64,000 bases of DNA from Lineus longissimus (taxonomy: Eukaryota; Nemertea; Pilidiophora; Heteronemertea; Lineidae): NCBI RefSeq assembly GCF_910592395.1, contig NC_088310.1:20653501-20717500 (forward strand). The letters are read 5' to 3'. A program made the position numbers and the translations under genes. Positions 24,801 to 39,800 of this stretch are shown here, piece by piece (within the stretch, counting starts at the first letter, position 1; each line of letters begins with the position of its first letter). Under the pieces are notes generated by a model. That model searched no databases and was not told the DNA's origin. It saw only the letters and a list, made by a program, of their open reading frames with translations.

Positions 24801-27800
24801 TGAAAAGGGACCGATAGTGAAAGAGGAAAGGTAAAGGGTAGGCCTACCAAAGGATATGGCGATGTCACTCAGTCAAGTAGACATTAATATCATGAGGGGA
24901 AGCACACAATTTTGTTTCCTTTACAATTATACACCAAGGCGCTAAGGAACTTTATAATTACAAGAGCAATGATGAATGACATAAACAAGAGGAGATTCTC
25001 AAGAAAACATCTTTGAACTCTGCTAATGTCTACGACTTAACACTTATACTAAGAAAAGAAACAATGTCAGTGTCTCTATACTCTGTGTGATGATGAATCT
25101 AATCCGACCCTACAGCTATCTACCGAAACAAAGAACATCAGGAGACGTGATCCACTATTTAATGTGTGAGTTACAGAACTAAAACGGAACAAGGTGAACT
25201 TAACTTATGTGAAGCAATGGACGATTACTCTTTAGAGACTGCCCCAAGTTCAGTTCATCAACTTGAACAAATTCATAGAAAAAAATAATTCTTCATACAA
25301 TTTACACTCCTGTTCCTAAATATTTGGTCCAAAGTTTGTCAGTGTTGGTGGCCACGATAAACCAAATATTTGGAATACTGGAAGGCATAATGTGTGAAGG
25401 AAAGCTGACCATGTTGATGAATCTGGAGAATTGTGAGCAACCTGCAGATAGATCCCAATATATCATTTGCAAAACCTTGCTAATTAGGTGTGTGTGAAAC
25501 TAATTAGCTGGTACCAGGAAATGTGTAGAGGAGTTACAGAGACATCACCATAACTTGTTTGTGACAGACAATATATCAAAGGTGATGGTAACTGCATCTC
25601 CGAATGCTCTGAACGTATTAAAGCTAGACCACTCCAAAACCAAAGCGTTAACAGAAAACAAAGGTGTATTCTTTGCAATATATACAAGTTTTTGAAGCAA
25701 ATGTGTGTACACTTTCTTTCATATCTTGGCAATGGCTCTACAAGCAAGGTGATTGGCCGTGAAGCAAATGATTGAATTGCGGACGGAAAAAAACATCTTG
25801 TGCTCCACATCAATTCAATCATTTGCGTCAAGGCCAATACATGAAACATAAATGCCCTTATTTTCATTTTGGGGTGTGCCCAAGCTCTACAAGCTGCAAT
25901 GCCCAAATGATACAACTTACTGGGCTTGTCTTTCTCCTTGCCTGGGGTCACCTCACTCTTCGCACGTTCGGCTGGGGGAGAACGGTCATAAATTAAAATC
26001 ATACAACATTGAATAGGCGGAATCAAAGAAACTTGGGACACTGGTGCTGACCAGACCCATTGAAAGCAAGGGTTTGAAACAAATTTCATCATTTCAACCT
26101 GACAATAACTAAATCATACTTTATGCTCGAAGTATGTGCGGAAATAAGCCTTCTGCACAAAGCATGATTACATCAAGCACATTGAAACAAAGAATATTTG
26201 TTTTCCAATGAGCAAAAGTAATGAGCGCAGCAGTTTTTTTAGCTGTAGCAAGATGTTCTGTTGCTAATATGAACGCTATCATTAATCAGTTTCGCTATTT
26301 ACAAATCTCTTGAGTAAAGTAAACATCCAGCAAACATTTATCTCTTCTGATATTCCTTTCCAGCTCCAACAGTGATTAACAACTACATAAAGGAACAACT
26401 TTCTTTTTCAATTATAATGAGGAATCAGTTCACATGGCGCAAGACATTAAAATGAAATGAAACAAAAAATATTTTGCATAACAGTGTTTTAAGAAATTTC
26501 TTTCATTTAGTCTTGTCAGCAAAATCTTAGTGCATGCCATGAACTGGTTTCCAACTACATAATGAATGCAATTTTCGGATGCCAAAACCAAACCAAGACA
26601 AGACAGTTTCTAAACTTTGCACATACAATTAAGTGACAAATGCAGAGAATCTTGCACAGTCCAGACTGGCTATTCTCTGTAGCATTGAACCCAAGAGGCA
26701 CAAGCACATGAAATTAAACAAACAGAAAATGAACTTCCAGATTTATGCAAACTAACATAAATTGAAGGGACAACAAAAATGCTTGAAGCAAAAGTTGGGT
26801 TGCCTAAGCGAACAATGATTTCCTCTACCAACTGTAACCTATCATGAAAGTCTGACTGAAACTAACGAAGAGACAGACATACACATGAACACTGCATGTA
26901 TCTACACGTCACATGTATATATTACAACACAATGTCTGTACATGGATCCTAGGTGTAAGTGTTCGCAAGGCGAAGCTATGTTAGTGCGCACAATGGAATG
27001 GACATGATAAAGCTAGAGGCTACGCAGTGGGACGACGCAGGAAACCAAGTGAAAACCTTTCAAAAGAGATTGAAAATACTGCCCAGAACCTACGAAATAT
27101 GAAGAAATCACCTTTCTTATATAAGTTTATAGTATGTACAAGAAATGACACCAGATTTTTTGTGTAAGGATTGAAGTAGAAGAAAAGAGGGTTTTTTTCT
27201 CTCTGGAAAGAAAGTTAAGCAGAAGGAATGTTTGGATGTGCAGTCTGTCAGCAGTTCTGCACCTGTACACTCACCCTACTACCACAGTCAGCTGGGAAAA
27301 TAGCCTCGGAACTAGAAGCAAAGGTTACCTACCGTATGCATAAGGAAAGCGTCCAGGGATAAAGCTTGGCCCTCACCTGGGTGACTCCCACCCTGCTGGG
27401 TAATGCTATATACATGCTTCTTGATACGTCACCGGGGTATTTGATTGTATAAGCAGCCATTTTAAAACACCACACACCTCAGGACAGATCTCAATCATAA
27501 CTGGCTTTGAGTGCTATCACATGATAAAGCCCCATTCAGACTCGCCAAGTCAGACCTTATCGTGCAAAATCAGATTTGGGTTGACCCATGTGGCAAAGAA
27601 ACCCAGATTTTCTGTATCTGATTTGGCACCAACAGATCTGTGATCACCATACATCACATTCAATCACTGGCTTCTCTAACTGTAGAAACATGAAGCAGAG
27701 TGCATCAGCTTTGCGCATTTTTCTCAATCTTATCACAAATTCTTTGAGACAGACTCTCTTCAGCGAAAGCTGTCCAAAAGCTGTCATTATTTCACCCAAA

Positions 27801-30800
27801 CAGGGCGACTTCACCACCAATATCAATGGATATTCTACTGGTTATATAAACAGCCTCCCATACCCCACAAAAGGAAGAAGAGAGTGTTACAATGTTAAAA
27901 CAGGCTGCCCAAGGCTTATTACAAGCAGACCCTACAATGCTGGGTAGAGCGGCGAGGACACTTACCTGTGCCACGAGATGGCGTCGCACCAGCAGGAGGT
28001 GTTTTCTTTTTCTCGGGTGTCCTCGAACGTGTGGATTCCGGTTCAACGATTCGGACAGACTCTGATGAGTGAGACACACAATAGTCAATCAACACAACAA
28101 GACAAACATGCAACAAAACAAGCACAGAAGAATTTCAGTTTCATTGAAAGCTCTCAATTTGTATTAAAAGGCATGATGACTGTCTTCATGGCCAAACCTA
28201 ACTATTGAGAGAGTTAGTGAGAGGATGATAAGCGATGTGGATCATTCCATGATAAAGATTTCCAGGGTTTGAAGATCATCACCACCACCAATCTACAACG
28301 TGCACAGAATAACCCTCAGTCCCTGGGAATACTCTTCTTGAAATTACATCCTCATACATTCCCAGTCTTGTTTGGCCAATTAAGATTCACTTCTAAACTG
28401 ATTTACTGCCAAATGAAAATGCTCATAACACTAAGTGCATTCAAAACTACGGCAAACATGTTTAGTCTATTTTACGTGCGTTTTATGCACAACATCCAAC
28501 AGATACAAACCTAAAAGCATTGTACATGTACAACAGCTATGGTAAAACAGCTATGGTAAAACATGCTGTATGAATACACAACATTCATTGACCATAACGA
28601 GTCGAAAGACAGAAATCCACAGGAATTTGTGATCAGAAGTATCTTGTTATTGGAACAATGAGCAACTTTATTGGCAACGGTGGCATGGCAGCACTGCACT
28701 GGGATTTTAAGTGGATTTTAGTGAAAATCAGAGACCAATCTGCCGGGTTTTTTTGTCTTTTAACACCACTCAACATTGTTCAATTTAGAACTATTCATTC
28801 GATTAGAAGTTCAGTCATAAATTCTTGTAGATTTCTGCTATCGACAAATATCCTGTATTGACAAGGTATTTGTTTTAAAATAAATTTCAACAACACTGAA
28901 ACCAAATGAGAGAAGATTATCAGTTGGGAGTATGGTCCTACCTTCTCGCTTCTGGGGTGACTGGGACTGTAGCGATACCTCTGCCCTCATCTGGACAGCT
29001 TCCTCCTTCACTTCTTCTGGCTCTGGTTCAGGCTCCCTGGATAATAAAGACAAAAGTTGCTAGTTCTGGGCTCAGGCAGTCATGTTTGCAAGGTTCGTAC
29101 AGCTCCAACTTTCTATAACTTTTGAGTTTCCTGAACCCCTGATACTATCAAGACGCCACAAGGAGATGCTCTATATGCTACTCTAATTCCAGACAAAAAA
29201 CTTACTTTTCTGGAGGTGGTAAGAATTCTTCTATCAACTTCTGCAGACGTAATTCTCGTGCTGTCGTCTTTTCATCTAACTCTGGGTGTTGGCTGCGGAA
29301 CTCTGCATCTTGGCGCTTCTTGCGTTCCCGCAATTCGAACTGAAGGAACAAGTAAACATTGAGCTACTTCACTATCATTGTACTCCAAGTCCAAATTGTA
29401 AAACTGGAACATGAGGACCCTAGACTGGATGTTTGATTTTGATAAATTTAGGACACTGTTTTTCATCGGTGTGTTGAGTGCCTGTTGTTAATGCGAGTTG
29501 GCACTACCCACGTCTCTCTGGTGTGAAAAAGACAAATAGATTTTTTCAGATACTGAGCTGTCTACCAATACACGTATGTGGAAGAAGGGTGTCAACTTAC
29601 AGTAGTTAATCTCTCCAGCGATGCGAACCGCTCTTCCTGGGTGGCAGCAGATTTTTCAAATGCCTCGTGCTTCTTGATAAGGTTTTCGACATCTTCAAGG
29701 CTTTGCTAAAAATAAAATGAAGGATTGACATATTTTGTGCCATACATTAAATCAATCATTTGGAGACACTAATTGTAGACCACAGTGCAGTGTCTGAATT
29801 CATTATCAAACCAGGAATTGAATATTTTCATTCTTCAACCAGCAACAGATACCCAACAGAATAGTTCAAATCACAATAAATATCCAACCAGTCCTAAACA
29901 CCAACATATCCGGTTCAGAGTCCGATTTTGGTTTACTCACCCCAAGATCTTGGTTGTGTAGATATGGTTCTTGTGCCATTAGCCAGCACTCGGCCACGGC
30001 AGCATCACGGGCAAACTGGTACACCTCCAAGACTGAAATAAGCACAGGAAAATGTAAGTTTGAAAGCAAAACATGTACATTCGGCATCCCTTTGTCATGT
30101 CTGACAAGCCAGCATACTCACTAAGTTGAAGGTAGTCCCAGCGATCCTCCCACTGATCCATCATCGTACACCTCTCTGTTGTCAGTTGAATGAGCTTCTC
30201 GCGTACTTCCTCTTGTCGGTAGTGCTTCCTCTCCAACAGGTCCTTCCCAAGGTTGACACAGATGGCAAAGTTCTCTTCTCTGGCGTCAATCTCAGCCTTC
30301 AAACTCTGATGGTTATTCATCAACAATTCTACACCTGATACATCTCTGCAAGAACAAAACACACCAGTTATTTGAGAAATACCATTCAAATTATAAAGAA
30401 ATTTAACTGTCATCAAACAACACTGGAAGGCTTTTGTCAACAATGATGTGGTGACACTTTCTGCAGAACTTGAGATCGCTCAATTACCTTGGCTTTTCCT
30501 GTGTTGTCATCTGTCGGAGTATGTCCTTCATCCACAATCGCAGATCACGCACCATGTTGAAGAACCTGAATAAATCACTGGTGTCTGCCAATTTGTTTTT
30601 GCGGAATTCACACACGACATGAAGATTACGCCATGCGTTGACAACCTCTGCCTCCCGGTTGCGGATATCTTGTGCCCTCTCGCCAGCATAACCTGTGATG
30701 AGACGGCCCGCATCCTCTTGGATTTGTTGCACCTGGAAGGGAGTGGTAAAAGGATTAGCCTCTTCTACTTAGCCTTTGACGTATACATCATAATCTTTTC

Positions 30801-33800
30801 TTTCATTGCCAAACACATAATATACTGCTTTGGTTCTCACCAGATTGATTTCCATACAGGACAACATAGTGACCTTCTATCACTGTGAAACAGATTACTT
30901 ACCTGGTTTCCAAGAGTGATTAAATCATGTTCGAAATTGAGGTGTTTCCTCTGTAGTGCAGCAACGGTCTTAGCATCTCTGCCAAGGTCGTCAGGGATAA
31001 TGTTCTGCTTTTCCTGTAAAGAGTGAAAAGAAATCATTAGAATAAGCGTTCTGTGGTCATAAGATCCAGAATATCTTTCGTTCAATATGAATTGAAAATG
31101 TTCTGTTATCTGCATCTGGTCCACCAAGTCCCATTTGAACTTTACTTTTCATCAAGACTATGATATGTTGTAACACCTAGGAATGGTACCAAGTTACACT
31201 TACATAAATTCTCTCCAAGGTGTCTTTACAATCATGGAAGAACTTGTGCAAGTCCCAAGACGCCTGTAACATTTGGGTTCTAGTTTCCATGAGTTCTAGT
31301 AGGTCGGTCCAGGCTTCATTCAATCCGTCTTTCCATTCAGCAATGGTGGCAGCATCCGAATGACCGATGCCAATTAGTTGATCACAAAGTTCGTTGGCAT
31401 CATTGACACGCTCTGTGCCTGTGGCCTCTGTCTCCTTGGCAAAGTCTGCGAATCGATCCTTCAACATCTGCAAAGAGCAAAACCAGAAATTAGAATCCGT
31501 TTTCCTTTACCGGTACTATCATAAATGCCTCCTCTCAAAGAGAATGAAAAGTGTTTACATGAGAATAAGTAGATGAACAAATGCTGAAAAGATGACTAAG
31601 TGACACTTACAGTGACATGTTCATAATCCTGTCCAAGTTCATGAGAGCCAGCTACCACCTCGCGCTCGGCAATCCACTGCAGGAGGTCCTCAATTTCTCT
31701 GTTCATCATGTACAGCTTGAGGACCTCGTCCAACCGACCTTTACGATCTCCTGACAAATCCTTCAAGCTGGCATAGAGTTTGTCAACCTGGGACTGGCGT
31801 AAACCAATCTGGTCACTGCAACGCAAGTACACATAAGGATGGGTTAGATCACCGTTAAGAATCACTGCAAACACAAATAGAGTTAATACTTCATCACCAA
31901 TGATTTGTTTACAATGTGGCATGTCTTCATCAATGAACTGCCAATCTGGAAGCTTTGTGGTGTTGCACATGAAGGAGGAGGCATCACGTTCATCATCATT
32001 ATCATCCACACCAATCTGTTCGGAATCCTCATCAATGAAAGGAATGTTTATTTCATTCAGTTTCCATCCCGACACACAGTGCTTTGTACAGATGCCAACT
32101 GGATTTTTCACCAGTTCGTCTGGGGTGGCACATTTTAGAGCCAATGTAGGATGTATGAACCGATCAGCCTCTGTGGCGTCTCTCCACTTGCCCTCACTAC
32201 TCTTGCCATCATTATTCATCCAGGGCTGGTAATCTTTTTTATCTGTTGGACAATGTGGCCTGCGAATATGATCCAATTGTTGATCGTGACTCTGGGGACG
32301 AGTATATATCGGGGAACCTGTGATCTTTTTTGGCACCAAATCTTCATAGCTATAGCTACAGTCAGTAGTGCAAGACTCACAATTCTCAGAGTCAATGTAA
32401 GGAATGTTTATCACTGAATACAGATTCAATGGTCGTGATGAGCAGCAAGTTCCTTTGGTTTTCACTGGTGTCGTCACATCCTTATTTTTCTTTCTGGCAC
32501 CAGAAATCCGATGAGCAACATGTATCTTTTCTTTGGTTCCAGCATTGTGGTTATCAGATTTGGGAGTGTAAGCGGGCTTGAAAGTAACATTTCCAGCTGA
32601 ACATAGTTCTGTACCTTCCTCACATGAGCAGACAAACTCGTTCACATTTTTGTCAATGGAGTCATCGTGTTTTGAAGCGTTTCTCACTTTTGGTAGAGGG
32701 AGACATCCCTGAGCCTCTTCCGAGTCGCAGGTTTCCTTTTTCCATTCTCTTTCCTTATGCAAGTTTCTGTACTTTGGAGTGGAGGTTTGGGTCCGACAAA
32801 ATTCTTGTTGAACCATTTCACTACAAGATGTATCCTTTAGAGGGACTTTCAATTTTGATGAAGGTGTTGTATCAAACATGTAAGTGGGTTCACCTTTTCT
32901 ATTTCTTGACATCTTTGAAACATCATTCTCAGATTTTGGTCGGACCTTTGCAGATTGAATACACTTTGATGACACCTTTTTAATCCTGGATGTAGTTATT
33001 GTTGGAAGTATAGGATTACACCAGAGTCCTGGCTTGGCAATTGGCACTTTACCATCATTTTTAGCAGGAAACTTCAGTCGGTGTGTTCCTGTAGAGACCA
33101 ACGGGGCATTGGTATTCAACATAAAATGATCAGTGTCTCTACCAGTAAGGAACTCAAGCGACTCATCAGGAATAGAAGCAAGTGTGTCCATGGATCTAAC
33201 GGAATCAAGTGTCCTGTTGCGATTGGAAGAATTTGGAGTATCGTACTTCAAATCTCGAGGATACTGTGCAGAAAGGGGTCGCAGCCTTTCTTTATTAACG
33301 AGGGATGAGTACGAGTGGACCCTTCTAGGTGTAGAATGCAAGGTTGTGGAGTAACAACCTTGCCCCAGTTCCCGAGCGGATGTTGGTGAAGGAGACTCAA
33401 GAGAAGGTAGACTATCTGACATCAGATAGATGGCTGACCTTGGCCTTGGTTTTAAACTTAAACTATCATCGATAGGGGGTGCACAACTTGAATAATCTGC
33501 TACAGATATACTGTTGATGCTCCTATTCAGTTTCAGATTGTCGGAATTTTTTTCACCCTTCTTCATATGCGGCAATGTGGAACTAAAGGCTCGTCTCATA
33601 GTCGGTTTATTTTTACTTGATGGTGTCGTCTGCCTCCTCCAACTTACACTTGATCCAGCTTCCATGTTGTCTCCATGCACCACACCCTTCTGTACAGTCC
33701 ACACATCTATCCCTGAGGGAATAGCAGGTCTATAGACTGGCCGAACAGATACATCCATGTTGTTATCATCCATCTCGAGTTATGTAATCCAATGAAAATA

Positions 33801-36800
33801 CAAGTCAATCACAGCCGAATAGGTGAATGCAGATCAGAAAAGCAAGTCTGGCCCGTAGATCTACAATCCAACACTAGCAAGCATGCCAATGGGCCCACCT
33901 GCAACCTGAACTAGGAGCTCTCTCTTAGATATTTCAAGAGTATTGTACCGTGTTTGAGGGAGGTAAACATAAAATATAGGCCAGCCCTTGTTCAAGTTGG
34001 AAGGGTGCTTGACACGAAAACAACGTGCCAAGGAGTTGCCCCTTTACCCAAATGCATCATGAATGATCACTATTACTTCTTGAAGCATTCTACTTGTGAG
34101 AAATTCTCATTGGTGCGAAGAAATCAAATGAAACATCATTTAGATGGGAACAGCCAAGTGTTCAAGGTTTTTATCCACAAGGTAAACTGACGGACAAAGT
34201 TTGAATGGTATGTCTACAATACAAGGACACTAGGGACAGGCAGCTTCACTGAAGAGCCATTACCGTGGTCTCACTCAGAACAATCATCAACAGAGCTGTG
34301 TCTGTTCAGATTTTCAAAGATACTCGAAAACATTAAAAGCAGACATAGAACTATTGTACCTGTCTGGGTGATCTTTATCCGCCAAATCTCTACTCCTCTC
34401 TCCAAGATCTCGCACGGTTTCTGCGTAGTCTTCAATGACCTTCTCTAGTGCTTGATGTTTCTTCATCATGTTGTTTGCACCATTCTCATCTTTGGCACGG
34501 TCCTCTCCCATCATGTAAAGCTCCTGTTCGCTCATCCAGGACTCTGCTTCTGACGCATCGAAAAAGTACTACAAATAGAAAGGAACATAACAACAATTCC
34601 AAAGATTATCTCAGGTTTAAAACAAGCCATATTCTGATGCCTGTACGTGGTTTCTGGTTGCTGCAAATTACACCCCAACGTGACGTGTAAGACATCAGTA
34701 GTGAAAACAAGCAATGTGAAGTATGCCACTACTCACTTGTTGTGCAACCTCAGACTGTCCGAGCCTCTCCTCCCTCTTCTCAATAGCATTCTTTAGATCA
34801 TCCCAATTGGTCATGACCTCATCGATTCTCTGCTGGAAGTCCTCAGACTGGGGATGACCATCTTCAATCATCTCGCGACCATCGTTGCAGACGCTGTGAA
34901 TACGTGGCTCATGGTTGTCAACTTCTTGTCTCAGTGACTGAAATGTTAGCACAATTTAAGTTAGAAACGCAGGACAAGGTAAAAGTTTGCAGTTGTCAAT
35001 TTGCTTTCAAGTCAATTAACAAATCACAATTCCAGTAATTGGTGGTATGTACGCACTTCAAGCTGGCAGAAGCATGCTGGCCTGTATTCACAGAAGAACA
35101 GCAGTGAGTGTAGATCCTATTAGTATTACTTCAAATGTTTTCAAATAAAATGACAATTACCTTATTTTTCTTGAGCAACATCTGAACACTAAGCAGACTG
35201 TTGCCATAATTGTCAGATGAGGCTAGTCTCATCTTGTCCTCGATCCACAGCCTCTCGTCCTCAATATCACGCAAGAACTGGTGATATTTCTTCTTCTTCT
35301 CCAGCTTAGTTCTCTTTTCAACGAGAGGAGCCTGCAGCTGTTGGAATCTGGAAATTGCGAGATGGTAAATTTCAATCACTTTTCTAATTCATGCAATGGA
35401 TTCAAGAGATAAACTCATAGGATTCTTGGAGACTGTTATACACTGCGGCACCAAAAATGACAAAATTCAAACAATTTATCCCGAATGTGACCCACCTCTG
35501 TTCAATCAACTCCTTCTTCCTCTGGATTTCCATCCTCTTCTCAGGGTCCATATCCTTAATATAATGGGCTTCACTTTCTAGTTTCTCAACTTGTTGCTTC
35601 TTGACCAGCAACTCTTGTTCACGTTGCTGAAATAGGAGAATAGATGATACAGAATCTACACATGACGAGGAAGTCTTTAGATTAGAATCACCTATACCGC
35701 TGGAATTCAAGATGGTCTACATCTGAGTTCTGGCTCGGTACCCTGTTCATGCTGGCTTCCTCTCAAGACAACTTTACCCAGCTACTTTTTAAAACAGACA
35801 GGTCGAGAAAAGTATGCTTCAGCCAATTAATGCATTGATATAAACATTTAGTAGAAATCTTTTACTTACATCTTGTTTCATGACAGCCAAGTTAACACTG
35901 GCAAGATTCTCGGTCATGATTTCCTCGACCTCATCAGGAACAATCTCGGTCTCAAGGCTCTTCACCCAGCCATCGATATCATCAATGTTCTGTTCATAAA
36001 GAACTGGCCGGTTCGCATCAAACAGTCGTGCGCCTTTGTCTTCTGTCTGTGTCTCCAGGTCTTCCCAGGAGGAATTCAAGTTGTCCAACCGTTCTTGGAC
36101 CTCAGGGGCAAATTCTGGCTTCTCTCGCATGAGGTCCTCACCATCTTGCTGTATTTTTAATAGACGGTCCTTGTTTGCGGCAACTTCTGATTCAAATGCT
36201 TGATGTCTCATGTATTTACTGTGAATATTCTTGGCATCCCTGTACGTCTCATCCTGGGCCGCGATCTGTTTGTCTTGCAACCAATCAGCAAGCTGCAATG
36301 AAAATGAAACATACGTATTGATATCGAACAATTGGGCAAAACTCCGCGGTGGAACTTCCTTGCCATGGTGGAAATACAGGGAGTGAGATGCAATGAATGG
36401 TCCTGAAGCAGGCTCATTTCTTGCAAATTCTTCCATAGAATTTATTCCCTGTCAAAAATGTCAAGTGATTCAATACTTACATCATCACAATCTTGCATGA
36501 ACTGCTGCAGCAGAAGTGAATCCTTGAGCTTGTTCAACTGCTCATAAGCACGCTCACGGTTGGCATTGCGTCTGGAAAGAACCACAATTGATATTACTAT
36601 AATGAACAGCAACCTTCTAATTTGAATCAAATAGACCGCTGATTGGGCCTTATTCATGATAAGCACATGCTATTAAGTTCATTTTCTATCTGGCTGAAAG
36701 CCTGAAAAGTGTTGTTTTTTTTTTCTTTTCGAACCTTTTTTGCAAAATTCAACAACTTCCTCAGAAATTCATACTGAAAATTGTACCTTTCTTCAATGTT

Positions 36801-39800
36801 GTCCGATTTCATGGTAATTTTCTCGGAGGCGTAGTGATTTTCTTCAGTGAGCCTATTGGCAAACTGCAGGACAGCATTCACTTTCTCATCATTTGCGTCC
36901 ATGGTGGTGATGAACGCTTCATGCTGCTTGATCATGTTCTCAGCCTGTTCCAATGAACCCTGCACAAAAAAGGAAATACTAGTCAAATTCCATTCAAATT
37001 TGTAGACTGATGATCAAAACTACAGTTAGATGAATCACAGACATTCAAACCAGATTAGGGATCTATGGCACAAACTTGACTTTGGAGCACATAAATAACT
37101 TGGGTATACAAAAGGTTCAACTTGGAAGATAAGCAATAGTACCCAGTGTTAAAAATCCCCTTCAGCAGCAGTGGTCATCAGCGTAAAAATGTCTACAATT
37201 AGTTGATCAGCACATGGGCCTTACATTTTCATTCAAACCAACATCACCACTTCAAACTTATCAATGCATGCTATGAAAGATATGGGCACACCTAAATAAA
37301 ATGAAGTTGGGAACAGTTTGTCGCGCAAGAATATTTCTCGACACCTGTGCTACAATGAATCTAACTTCGATTTTGTAAAAAAATGGCAAATCTAGCAGTG
37401 CCAACCACTACAACAATTAACAATGAAAGCGTTTAGGACGAGGTGCATGCTATGTTCTATACATGAGCTATTTGCTATTTACCACGAAATAAAATATATG
37501 AATGCAGTTTGAGCTGGTACACAGTTTTGGGCTCTGTAGACAGGACAGTGTTAAAATTATCCGAGTATATCTATATTACACAAATACTTCATGCAGTTTT
37601 GGACAGATGCGGTTAGTTAAAATAATCGGCCAATTGTTCTGAAAAGAACAGAAACGGTCATTATTAAATCATCCACTGAAATTAAATGGCAGGCATTACT
37701 TTCCATATTTCACGCACTGTAATGAAAATAGCTCTTGCAGTTAGTTGCACAGAATCCAAAAATAGCCACAATCAACTCGGAAAGTTTTCAGCAGAAAGTT
37801 GGATGAGTTGAGGGCAGTTTATAGATCCAAGATGGACAATGCGCATATCCTAACAGTTGTTTGTGTATGAAGTGATTTGTAGAAGAAAGTACAGAGAAGA
37901 GAATATGATGCTTGTCACGAAAATCTAGGGTGCAAGTTATTAACATTGAATGAATTTTGCACTTGGAGTTGCTGGTAGATTGCTAGTTCCATTTATTACA
38001 ACTCTACCAACAATTGTTTTCCATAAACCATTGCCAAGAATCAAGACGGAAAGGAAAACTACCAAAGCTAGTCTATCTAGACAATAATGTTACATCCCAC
38101 ATCCAAAGAGTATTTAAAGGAATAAGCTACTTTTTACTGTACCAAGAGAACAAAATAACTTGCTGCGTAAGTTTGCAGCCAGCTATTCACCCCCCCCCCC
38201 CCCCCCGCCATCCAATGAGCACAAACACCTGCATTCTAGTGGCGATTTTAGAATTCTTTTAAACTTGCTTTTTTCCCAAAGTAAAAAGATAAGTAAAAGC
38301 ATAGTTGTGTATGTATACATAGTGTAGACAAGATCGTGAGGTACTGAGTGTGTGATTGTAGATTACATGAAACAGTAAGGCAGTCGGATGGAAAAAGTGT
38401 GTTGAACTCCAAGTAGATGATCTAAGATGCCAAGATGGGAAATAGAGGACAGATATCTTGATGAAGCAAAGGATGTTTGTGATTTGTTTAAACCCAGTGT
38501 TCGATATAGAATGATATGAATCCCTTCGCAAAACCTCTAGGTCTGATGTGAACTATTAAGAAAAGGTGTGGGGCGTGTCACTTGGAAAAGCAAGTTTATG
38601 CTGTAATCTTCTGCCGAAATGAAAAGGGGGCTCTCACTTTATTGAGGGACTGCCTTTTGCTGTAGAGTAAAGGCTGTTGAAATAGAAATGGCTAGTTAGT
38701 GCTGTACATGACCAATTCAATCATGCACACAGTTTGTTAGTAGAACATTTCAAACATACATTGTTCTGAGTTAGTGAATATTCTAGCATTTCTGAATGTA
38801 CAATTTCCAAAACTGCTTTTAGATCTAAACCTACAGATTTGTACACAAAAACACACGGAGGACAATTCTGGGTTAGTTTTTGAAGACACTATCAGCCTTG
38901 TATAATGGACAGGTGCATGGAGATTGGGAGCTGCAGAAATTTTCAAAGAAATTTTCCTTTCCTTAAATGAAAACTTCCGATATTAAAGGTCAGTCAGCAG
39001 GAGCCACCTGGTCTACCAGTGTGGTGCAAAGATCTGGAGGAAAATACCCCCACATCATAGCCCCAGTAACCAGCATCCATGATCTCTAGCTAGGTACTGG
39101 TGGACATTCTAAGACTCAATATAATTGATAATGGTCAATGAAAGAGATGGTGCACTGCTACTGCATCAAGGTGTTTCACTTCCAAGAATACGCAGTCTAT
39201 GAAAACTTGGAAATATTCTTGTCAGATACTGGCATCTGACGAATCCTTGCAACCCAGGTTGTCATTTATTTTTTCAAGGGTTTTTCAAGAAATTTTAATT
39301 CCGACAGTTTTTATGACACATACCTCAAACTTGGAAGGGACCAACTTTGATGAGAGAAGTGTAACAAAAATAAGCATAGATACGAGGCGCCAACAACAAC
39401 ACGGATATTGAACAACATAAGTAACGGATGGGAAGAACAGAAGGGTTATCTTGCATGCAAGATGCAGTATTGGTTTGGTACGCAGGGCCTCGAGTTTACC
39501 TGCTTGTCTAGTCCAACCATGGTGCTCTGTGCAACGAAATGGTAAATACTCTTCAGGTCAAATCTCAACCAAAGTTTGATTAAAAATGTGAAATGATTCT
39601 ATACAGGGGAAAAAACTTGGATTATCTAAATACTAGGAGAAAAAATATCTATTATTCATCACCTATAAAAAAATATGTCTGACAAAGACTTGGTCACAGG
39701 AAGGATGGGTTGCCAAGTTTCTTCACAGAACAGACCCTCCAATTCAAGGTATATTCAACTAATCCTGTAAAAACTTCTAAATCTACATGAAACACTTTCT

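Larger units (their letters stand above)
20513..27965 (-). other. Beta-spectrin introns around the linker cassettes
   Basis: Apart from cassettes 37 and 38 I see no further exon. At 23441-23480 the 20-base string AGTACACTGGACTCGGCACA is repeated exactly in tandem, followed by a short GAT run; this may be the remnant of a tRNA-type SINE. Confidence 0.5.

Noticed and set aside
25484-26092. 202-codon minus-strand open frame
   Set aside because: Only its 17-codon middle has splice sites in the right phase; the rest has no motif and lies in a beta-spectrin intron.
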